Source: an uncultured Lachnospiraceae bacterium
GTDB taxonomy: Bacteria > Bacillota > Clostridia > Lachnospirales > Lachnospiraceae
Reading direction: 5' to 3'
DNA length: 38,372 bases
NCBI GenBank assembly: GCA_947626365.1
Contig: CANQRW010000029.1
Span: 1-38,372, forward strand
Every line of letters starts with the position of its first letter. Within the stretch, counting starts at the first letter, position 1. Below, piece after piece: positions 32,096 through 38,372 of this stretch. Under the pieces are notes generated by a model. The model did not search any database. It was not told where the DNA came from and was given only the letters and a program-made list of their open reading frames with translations. The position numbers and the translations under genes were made by a program.

Positions 32096-32953
32096 ATGGC
32101 AGGAACAAGAGACAATTATTTCCGCACAAGCGACAACGCGATCCTGTATTTTGAGGATCACAGTCCGGACAAGGGAAGCCCCATTGTGCTGGTGCCGGGC
32201 TTCTGCTGCAGCACCCGGTTTTTTGAAAATAATCTGGATGCCCTGGCAGAATCCCACCGGGTTATCAGTTTTGACCCGCGGGGTCAGGGCTGTTCTTCCA
32301 AGGGGCTGCAGGGCCATACCATCGAACGCAACTGCACGGATATTAAAGAGCTTCTGGATTATCTGGATGTGCGCGGCGCTACCATGCTTGGCTGGTCTAT
32401 GGCAGGGCAGTTCATCGTCAAGTATTTCGACATGTTCGGAGCTTATCGCATGAAAGCGCTGGGACTGATTGACTGTCCGCTGGGGGCTGCCTGGGATGAG
32501 CCCTGGAATGCCCACAGCCTGAAGGGATTCAATATGGATCTGTTCAATGAGCACCTGGCGATGTGCTATAACGGCAACGAGGGGTACTGCAATTTCTTTG
32601 CTCATATGATGTATGACGGCAATGACGATACGAAGATTGACTGGGCTACCAAAGAAATGATGAAGACTCCGCCGTGGATCAGTTTCGCCATCTACAGCGA
32701 TATGGTTATGCAGAACGGATATGAGCTATTGAAGAAGATTGATGTTCCCATGGTATTTTTCGGCGCCAATGGGCAGGTGACTGCCAACGGCAAGGATCTG
32801 GCGACCAAATGGTATCCTGAAGCGGCGGTTAATTCGCCCTACAAGGAAAGCTATCCATTTGAACATGGCGGTCATGTGTTCTTCCATTGTTTTGCCGATG
32901 AATTTAATGAGAAGCTGCTGCATTTTGTGGAGGCTGTAGATCGAAGAAACTGA
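32096..32953 (+). CDS. Alpha/beta hydrolase
   Basis: The 285-residue alpha/beta-hydrolase-1 type protein has IVLVPGFCCSTRFFE (oxyanion region, about 26-40), FDPRGQGCSS, the nucleophile elbow GWSMAGQF (about 100) and the histidine in FEHGGHVFFH (about 264). FFGANGQVTANG probably follows the strand near the acid residue, which is not obvious. It resembles haloperoxidase/esterase-like members; the substrate is unknown. Three ATGs compete (32075, 32090, 32096). GAAGGAGG is eight bases before 32096, which decides the start. Confidence 0.85.
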   Translation: MAGTRDNYFRTSDNAILYFEDHSPDKGSPIVLVPGFCCSTRFFENNLDALAESHRVISFDPRGQGCSSKGLQGHTIERNCTDIKELLDYLDVRGATMLGWSMAGQFIVKYFDMFGAYRMKALGLIDCPLGAAWDEPWNAHSLKGFNMDLFNEHLAMCYNGNEGYCNFFAHMMYDGNDDTKIDWATKEMMKTPPWISFAIYSDMVMQNGYELLKKIDVPMVFFGANGQVTANGKDLATKWYPEAAVNSPYKESYPFEHGGHVFFHCFADEFNEKLLHFVEAVDRRN

Positions 32954-32972
32954 AACGGATATTCTTTTATAA

Positions 32973-33001
32973 TTTACATTTAAGAATTTATCTGATATAA
33001 T
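32973..33001 (+). promoter_or_regulatory. Predicted sigma-A promoter of the GGDEF-EAL gene
   Basis: -35 TTTACA (32973-32978) and extended -10 TGATATAAT (32993-33001) with a 17-bp spacer. Confidence 0.75.
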
Positions 33002-33042
33002 CTATAGCGTGTTAAGGAATATACGTCCAGGGGGATAGATTT

Positions 33043-34422
33043 ATGGCATTATTTGGAAGAAAACAGCCGCCTATGGAGATTGAAGAGGCCAAGAGGCTGG
33101 CGGAAAGCCTGGCCAGTCAGGAGAGCAGGAAACAGCGTGACAGCCGCGTCTGCTATGATCATCTGGCGGCACAGTTTTTGCTGCACTATGAAGGTGTGGC
33201 GTTGAAGATTTACATTGAAAACTTTAAGCGCATGAACGCTTTGTTCGGTCATGAATATTGCGAAGAGCTGCTGGATGAGATTTTGTCTTATTTGGAGAAG
33301 AAGAGCGGCTGCACGGTGTACCGTTACGTAGGCGTGGAATTTATCGTGATCATGAGAGGGAAGACCATGAGCGAGGCGGTCGATCTGTGCGAGCAGGTCA
33401 TCGAGCGCTTCAATGAAAGCTGGAGTATTGAAGGTACCGACTGCCTTTGTACCGTTCAGATCGGTCTCTGCTCTTATCCCGGTTATGCCACTAATGCAGG
33501 CGAGATGCTGAAATGTCTGGATCTTGCGGTTTCCATGGCTTCTGAATTGGGAAGCAACCAGTACATAGAGTATGACGGCGATATGCATGCCAAGTTCCTC
33601 CGCAGACAGGCGATTGCCAGATATATGAGCACTGCCCTTGCCAAGAACGAGGTGGAGGTTCGTTATCGTCCCACGTTTAATACAAAGACAGGACTGTTTA
33701 CCAGGGCGGAATTTTACATGCGGATATTCATTCAGGATGTCGGCATGGTGGGCAGCATGGAGTTTATTCCCATTGCAGAGGACACGGGCCAGATCCGCCA
33801 GGTGGAATACTATGCCCTTGACAAGGCGGCATCCATGGTTGCCCGCCTGATAGAGGAAGGCAAGGAATTTGAGTCCATCGCTATTCCCATTTCCACGGCG
33901 CTGCTCCTTCAGGGAGATTTCCTTCAGGAGGTATCGAGGGTCATTGATAAATATAATCTGCCGGCCGGCAAACTGGCAATCGAAGTGGATGAGTACGCGG
34001 CCAGCGAAGCTTATTCCAATATCGCGGGACGCCTTCAGGCCCTCTCATGGCTTGGCGTGGAGCTGATCCTCAATAACTTCGGCTCCGGAAGTTCTGCCCT
34101 TGGCAAGATTTTCGAGCTTCCTGTCGATACGCTGAAATTTAACCGGATGTTTGTCTGGGAGATTGAAAATAACCCCAAGTCGGCGCCGGTTATGGAAGCG
34201 CTGGTTCAGGTAGCTGCCAAGATGGATAAGAAGCTGATTGCAGAGGGCGTCGAGACTCAGAAACAGAAATGGTTCCTGGAGAATTGCGGCTGCATTATGC
34301 AGCAGGGATTCTATTATGCTCCGACGATGCCGGAGAGCCAGCTGCCGAAGCTGTTAGAGACTCCGATCGAGAATGTGCGCGGACTGGTAGAGCAGGAGAA
34401 GAAGGCTCTGAAGAGACGGTAG
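33043..34422 (+). CDS. GGDEF-EAL protein with both catalytic sites lost
   Basis: The 459-residue soluble protein has a GGDEF-like fold at about 50-190 and an EAL fold at about 195-440. The GGDEF signature reads YVGVEF, without the two glycines and acidic pair needed for c-di-GMP synthesis. In the EAL part the EAL signature is replaced by RAEFYMRI, and the metal-binding DDFG is NNFGSG. EGVET and the fold remain. It therefore should neither make nor cleave c-di-GMP but might still bind nucleotide or protein partners. No membrane helix is seen. A ribosome-binding site GGGGG lies before the ATG. Confidence 0.88.
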   Translation: MALFGRKQPPMEIEEAKRLAESLASQESRKQRDSRVCYDHLAAQFLLHYEGVALKIYIENFKRMNALFGHEYCEELLDEILSYLEKKSGCTVYRYVGVEFIVIMRGKTMSEAVDLCEQVIERFNESWSIEGTDCLCTVQIGLCSYPGYATNAGEMLKCLDLAVSMASELGSNQYIEYDGDMHAKFLRRQAIARYMSTALAKNEVEVRYRPTFNTKTGLFTRAEFYMRIFIQDVGMVGSMEFIPIAEDTGQIRQVEYYALDKAASMVARLIEEGKEFESIAIPISTALLLQGDFLQEVSRVIDKYNLPAGKLAIEVDEYAASEAYSNIAGRLQALSWLGVELILNNFGSGSSALGKIFELPVDTLKFNRMFVWEIENNPKSAPVMEALVQVAAKMDKKLIAEGVETQKQKWFLENCGCIMQQGFYYAPTMPESQLPKLLETPIENVRGLVEQEKKALKRR

Positions 34423-34471
34423 GAGCTGAGACACCGCCGGCAGCAGGCGAGAGTATTACAAAGTTTATGAG

Positions 34472-34499
34472 ACCCGGAGGCGGCATGCTTCCGGGTTTT
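34472..34499 (+). terminator. Intrinsic terminator after the GGDEF-EAL gene
   Basis: Stem ACCCGGA (34472-34478) with TCCGGGT (34490-34496), followed by TTTT. Confidence 0.75.
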
Positions 34500-34540
34500 C
34501 CTGTAAGCTGCCTGCAAGCTGCTGACAGGGAAACAGCGGA

Positions 34541-34569
34541 TTGACATAAACAAAAAGCCCCTTTATAAT
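34541..34569 (+). promoter_or_regulatory. Consensus sigma-A promoter of the TM1266 gene
   Basis: Perfect -35 TTGACA (34541-34546), 17-bp spacer and perfect -10 TATAAT (34564-34569). It is the strongest promoter in the window by match. Confidence 0.85.
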
Positions 34570-34604
34570 ATTTGAGAAGAATGGGGCGAGAAAGGAGGAA
34601 TTCC

Positions 34605-34862
34605 ATGGAATCTCAGGAAAGCAGAATCGCAGTCATAGGTATTATTGTGGAGGACCGCAGCGCTGTGGAGGCGGTTAACCGGCTGCTTCATGATTACAGC
34701 GACGGTATCATTGGGCGCATGGGTCTTCCTTATGAGAAGAAAAGCGTAAATATTATCAGCGTGGTGGTGGATACCTCCCCGGACCGGATCAGCGCGTTGT
34801 CCGGGAAACTGGGGAAATTGCCGGGAGTTACGGCAAAGGCATTGTATCACAGACAGACGTGA
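34605..34862 (+). CDS. TM1266-type putative regulator of iron-only hydrogenase systems
   Basis: The 85-residue protein of ferredoxin-like fold matches the TM1266 family: RIAVIGIIVEDRSAVEAVN, IIGRMGLPY and VNIISVVVDTSPDRISALSG. The family was named from its gene neighbourhood with HydE/HydF/HydG of [FeFe]-hydrogenase maturation; its action is not shown. No hyd genes are in the window. The ATG at 34605 follows GAAAGGAGG. It is followed after 29 bp by the NlpC/P60 gene. Confidence 0.85.
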   Translation: MESQESRIAVIGIIVEDRSAVEAVNRLLHDYSDGIIGRMGLPYEKKSVNIISVVVDTSPDRISALSGKLGKLPGVTAKALYHRQT

Positions 34863-34891
34863 ACTGCGTTGAGGAAGGATATGAACGATAG

Positions 34892-36397
34892 ATGATGAGA
34901 TACAGAAGAGAGTTCTTTGTGACGGCTGCTCTGATGGCCGTTTCCTTGTTGGCAGGATGCGGTCAGCCTGCGGCGGCGCCGGAAACGGGCGCGGAGGAGA
35001 CCCAGGAAACGCCGGTGGCTGTTGTGGCGGAGACTCTGCCGGAAGAAAGTCAGGTAATACAGGGATTGGACCTGCTGACGATGGATGGTCCGGATTACGA
35101 TATTCTGAAGAATCTGCCGGTTCCGGAAACGAAGCCCGCGCCGGAATATCTTCGCGTGGGAACAGAGCATGAAGTTGTGGCGGACCTGCAGGAACGTCTG
35201 ATGGAACTGGGATTTATGGATAATGATGAGCCTACGGATTATTACGGTGAGATAACTAAGACGGCGGTGCAGGTTTTCCAGCGGCAGAACGGCCTGCCTG
35301 AGGATGGTATTGCGGGTCCGTCCACGCTGGAAGCCATCATGAGTCCGGACGCCAAATACTATGCGGCTTCCAAAGGAGAAGAGGGCGCTGATATCCAGAG
35401 AATTCAGGAACGTCTGTATGAACTTGGATATCTGGAGTCGGAAAATCTGGTGACCGGAAATTTCGGCGACCGGACAGAAGAGGCGGTGCTGAAGCTTCAG
35501 GAAATCAATGGAATCACCCAGGACGGCACGGTGGGACGCCAGACCACCAACCTGTTGTACAGTGATGTGGTCCAGCCCAATATGCTGACATTCGGGGAGC
35601 AGAGCCCTGTAGTCCTGGCGGCCCAGGAGCGTCTGAAGGCGTTGGGATACATGACGTCCACACCCGACGGCAATTATGGTCTTGATACAACCGCTGCCGT
35701 AAAGCAGTTCCAGTCTAAAAATGACCTGGTTGTGGACGGTTATCTCGGCCCTTCTACCCGTATGGCGCTGAACAGTTCGGATGCGGTGCCTAACGGTATC
35801 GGCCTTGGCGATCAGAATGAGACCGTCACCAGGATACAGCAGCTGCTGAGTAAGTACGGTTATCTTTCATCGGCAAATGTGACGGGATATTTTGGAGAGG
35901 TGACAGAGAAGGCCGTCAAGAATTTCCAGAGCAGCAACGGATTGTCCAGCGATGGTTCCGTGGGCGTGCAGACCATGGCAAAGCTGACCGGCAGCAGCGT
36001 AAACAAGTCTTCTTCTTCCGGCGGAGCGGTGGGCGGAAGCGCAAGCCGCCTGATTTCTATAGCCAAGTCCAAATTAGGCTGCCGCTATGTGTGGGGAGCC
36101 AAGGGCCCCAATCGGTTTGATTGTTCCGGCTTTGTGTACTGGTGCCTGAACCAGGCAGGAGTCAAGCAGAGCTATCTGACTTCCTATGGCTGGAGAAGCG
36201 TAGGCAAATATACGAAAATCACCAGCTTCAGCAAATTAAAGGCGGGCGATATCATCGTGGTCAGCGGTCATGTGGGAATCGTGGCCGAGAACGGCACCGT
36301 GGTAGACGCCTCATCCGGCCGCGGCAAAGTAGTCCACCGCTCCATGAGCAGCTGGTGGAAGCGAAATTTCATCTGCGGCTGGCGGATCTTTGGATAA
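34892..36397 (+). CDS. Lipoprotein with four peptidoglycan-binding repeats and an NlpC/P60 peptidase
   Basis: The 501-residue protein begins with a lipoprotein signal (lipobox LLAGC, Cys near 26) and a low-complexity acidic linker. Four PG_binding_1 repeats follow (about 87-150, 163-230, 232-300 and 305-370), each with a QxxLxxLGY-type helix. The C-terminal NlpC/P60 domain has Cys in NRFDCSGFVYWC and His in VVSGHVGIV. It cuts cell-wall peptides, probably gamma-D-Glu-diamino acid bonds, while held at the membrane. AGGAAGG lies about 14 bases upstream, and ATG 34895 is an alternative start. A terminator follows. Confidence 0.92.
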   Translation: MMRYRREFFVTAALMAVSLLAGCGQPAAAPETGAEETQETPVAVVAETLPEESQVIQGLDLLTMDGPDYDILKNLPVPETKPAPEYLRVGTEHEVVADLQERLMELGFMDNDEPTDYYGEITKTAVQVFQRQNGLPEDGIAGPSTLEAIMSPDAKYYAASKGEEGADIQRIQERLYELGYLESENLVTGNFGDRTEEAVLKLQEINGITQDGTVGRQTTNLLYSDVVQPNMLTFGEQSPVVLAAQERLKALGYMTSTPDGNYGLDTTAAVKQFQSKNDLVVDGYLGPSTRMALNSSDAVPNGIGLGDQNETVTRIQQLLSKYGYLSSANVTGYFGEVTEKAVKNFQSSNGLSSDGSVGVQTMAKLTGSSVNKSSSSGGAVGGSASRLISIAKSKLGCRYVWGAKGPNRFDCSGFVYWCLNQAGVKQSYLTSYGWRSVGKYTKITSFSKLKAGDIIVVSGHVGIVAENGTVVDASSGRGKVVHRSMSSWWKRNFICGWRIFG

Positions 36398-36430
36398 TAT
36401 GTTCGTTTAGTATTGAGCAGCGCAAAAAAG

Positions 36431-36481
36431 TGTCAGGGAAACGGCGTGTGTTTGCACAAACATTGTTTCCCTGGCATTTTT
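36431..36481 (+). terminator. Intrinsic terminator after the NlpC/P60 gene
   Basis: Stem TGTCAGGGAAAC (36431-36442) with GTTTCCCTGGCA (36465-36476), one G-U pair, then TTTTT. An A run before the stem makes it work in both directions. Confidence 0.85.
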
Positions 36482-36913
36482 CATAGGGCGCAGGTCCGCG
36501 GCTGAGCGGAAGCGAGGCTGACGCGGCACCGTAAATGAAGTGTGTGAAAGAGAAGGGCGCAGAAAGAAAAGAAAGTGCGGTAATCCCTGGAATCATGCGG
36601 ACTATGGTATTATGAGAAGGTTTTGTTTATCGCTTTTTTAAACTTCTATCAGAATTTTTAATGGACAGGAAGATGATAAATACATGCCATTTCAAGATGT
36701 AGTATAAAATCTCTTATAACTCTCGACTTTTTTAGAAAAAATAAGTATAATAGATTTTGTATTATTGTGCAGAGAAATATTAAGATGTTAGGGTCGAATA
36801 AAGTTTGATATTCGCCTCATCATTGATAGTACCTTGAAAATTTCACACAGCTATCAGATACTTTTAGTTCTCTGTCCCACTTTGTCTGAATAATTGGGGT
36901 GCTTTCCGCCAGA
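36482..36913. other. Gene-free stretch ending in the IS1182 right-hand end
   Basis: I see no gene. The middle (about 36610-36830) is AT-rich. From about 36870 the sequence CTGTCCCACTTTGTCTG looks like the non-coding margin of an IS1182-type element, leading into the transposase remnant. Confidence 0.5.
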
Positions 36914-38301
36914 TTAGGTCGCTAACACTGGATTTGGGGCATAATGCCCCCTTCCGGTCCGGAATGTTATTAATTTCCGGACATTCAATGCGGCCACTTT
37001 ACATCCGAAGAAAAACCGGCTTGGAATGCAGCCCCTCACCGGCATCCGGTCCGCCTGGTAGATCTGCCTTAGGATAGAAGGTACGGTTTCCACACCGTTC
37101 CGTATCCATGCCAGCTGTTTGTATTCTTCGGTTTTCATTTCCCGTTTGGCCTGCGCCCGAAACCGACCTTTTGCGGATATGGGGTTATGGAACATACTTT
37201 TTTGTATACCTTTACCCGGCATGCTTCCCTATGTGAGCAGTTCAGGCATTGCTCCCTTTGGAATGATGCGTAGATATGCCCGTTCCCATTGGCAGAACAG
37301 CTGCTGCCCTTGGGGGCATAACCTGCCGGGCACTCCAGAACCCGGTTCCCTGCAGTGTTCAGTTTGAAGTCCGCATAAATGTCCGGCACTTCCGTCCCGG
37401 TGATCGCTGTCGGAACCAGTTTGACATTTTGTCTTTCTGCCTCTTTTTGGTTAACCTCTCCAAAATAGGCGCCATCCGTGACAAGGATGGAAGCTTCTTC
37501 CTGATATCCATTCCTTTCAAGGCTATCCTTGAGAAACTGGCTGTCGGAATAGGTGTTTTGCTCGAATTGGTAATCCATGACGACAGAGCCGTTTTCGCCT
37601 ACGGATTCATTGACATTTGCTGTATATCCACGGTATTCCTTTCCAGCTTTTTTTCGGAAAGTTGCATCGTGATCAGAAGGGTTCTGCATCATGGAGGAAT
37701 CCGTTTTGCCTTCTCCTCTTTCTTTGAGGCGGCGCACAGCGTCTTCCACAACCGCTTGCTCGGAAAGGCATCTCACTAAAAGCTGGTATTCTGTGACATC
37801 ATCAAAATCCTGCCCGCATACGGCCAGCAGCTTATCCGCATCCTTCAGGATATCGGTCAGGCAGCCATCGGTTTTGCTGCTGTCATTGTAATAGAACGTC
37901 CTGTTGAAGTCGTTTGGGTCATAGTAATGCTCCATTCCCGCCAACAGGGCATCGTGCCCGTTTTTATTAATCATAGTAACGCTTCCGGAAACAGGAAAGT
38001 GTTTTATCGCTCAAAGGCTGTTCTTCATAACTGGTGGTATGGAGGGCATACTGGTAACGGATGTCAAGCATCAGGCTTTCTACGATATCATCGTCAGAAA
38101 TCTGGAACAGTTCTTTTATAATGAGGGCACCAACGCAAATGTTGACTGGGGTATTGAACTTGGACTGTGTCGTGTGGAATATAGGATACGGAAACGTTCT
38201 TCGTCAATTGCCGGGAAGATGTCATCGGCAAATATTTTCGCCCAGGAATTATCAAGAGCCTTTAGCTCCCTTGCAGTCAGCCCGGAAGCACTATCTTGTT
38301 A
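36914..38301 (-). pseudogene. IS1182-family transposase, several frameshifts
   Basis: Read from the right: SGLTARELKALDNSWAKIFA and FPAIDEERFRILYS form the N-terminus. Near 38170 the frame shifts to TPVNICVGALIIKELFQISD and LSDKTLSCFRKRYYD, then a TAA near 37980. The next frame (37135-37974) holds the DDE core region with SILVTDGAYFGEVNQKEAE, the LVPTAITG segment and the cysteine-rich HREACRVK. Near 37160 it shifts again to RAQAKREMKTEEYKQLAWIR and SRFFFGCKVAALNVRKL. At least three frameshifts make it inactive. It is a common clostridial IS. Confidence 0.85.
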
Positions 38302-38318
38302 AACAGCACAAAGAACGG

Positions 38319-38342
38319 TGCGGCGACTGCGCAGTCGCCGCA
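38319..38342. repeat. Perfect 24-bp palindrome
   Basis: The palindrome centres on GCGACTGCGCAGTCGC and spans 38319-38342 without mismatch. It lies just upstream of the transposase N-terminus. On the plus strand AGATTATAATCT, itself a palindrome, follows. It could be a terminator shielding the transposase gene from outside transcription. Confidence 0.8.
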
Positions 38343-38372
38343 GATTATAATCTCCATATAGAAAGGATTACT

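Overview
The window looks like a chromosomal segment of a gut-type Clostridia, most likely Lachnospiraceae. Supporting signs are strong AAGGAGG ribosome-binding sites, consensus sigma-A promoters, a TM1266-type regulator of [FeFe]-hydrogenase systems, a DUF4860 pilus protein, a TIGR01906 membrane protein, IS1182-type transposase debris and mid-range GC. This placement comes from gene content, not a database match.

Layout. Bases 1-970 are the right part of a transposon with an ExeA/TniB-like ATPase, and its end cuts off the 3' part of a DUF1016 (YhcG-type) nuclease gene. A 0.6 kb gene-poor stretch with IS debris follows. Next come a BAAT-type alpha/beta hydrolase and a convergent HAD phosphatase. 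Bases 4.1-8.0 kb hold a partner-switching set (STAS antagonist, degenerate HATPase-like protein, and a 950-aa sensor/PP2C phosphatase/HATPase fusion), followed by an AraC regulator. A hybrid histidine kinase with two receiver domains faces it.

Bases 11.9-16.7 kb on the minus strand form one tight cluster: secreted transglutaminase-like protein, PilC/GspF, four small membrane-anchored pilin-like proteins and PilT. No PilB extension ATPase or prepilin peptidase is visible. A secreted CAP-domain protein with proline-rich repeats, a possibly leaderless DEDDh exonuclease, a D,D-carboxypeptidase, a TIGR01906 protein, an SH3-domain protein, trmB and trxA follow.

Bases 23.7-27.4 kb are the most unusual part. 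An intact tRNA-Lys(CUU) is followed by two further copies of its 3' end plus downstream terminator, the last attached to a D-arm-deleted pseudo-tRNA. Between the copies lie two stretches of broken cargo. The first has a small P-loop protein, a frameshifted partner, a 95-aa protein and a frameshifted DUF4160. The second is a collapsed string of a 2-hydroxycarboxylate transporter N-half, a LeuC/aconitase C-terminus and a metallo-beta-lactamase C-part.

Bases 27.4-31.9 kb carry an Rpn-type PD-(D/E)XK protein and a molybdate locus (N-truncated modA, modB, modC, moaC). Short tandem duplications spread from the stop codons of modA and modC into the gaps behind them. The rest holds an alpha/beta hydrolase, a GGDEF-EAL protein lacking the catalytic residues of both domains, the TM1266 regulator, a lipoprotein with four peptidoglycan-binding repeats and an NlpC/P60 domain, and a decayed IS1182-family transposase.

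Taken together, the intact genes deal with signalling (partner switching, histidine kinase, c-di-GMP-like protein), the cell surface (pilus-like machine, CAP, carboxypeptidase, NlpC/P60) and molybdenum. The tRNA-Lys region and both window ends show repeated insertion and decay.
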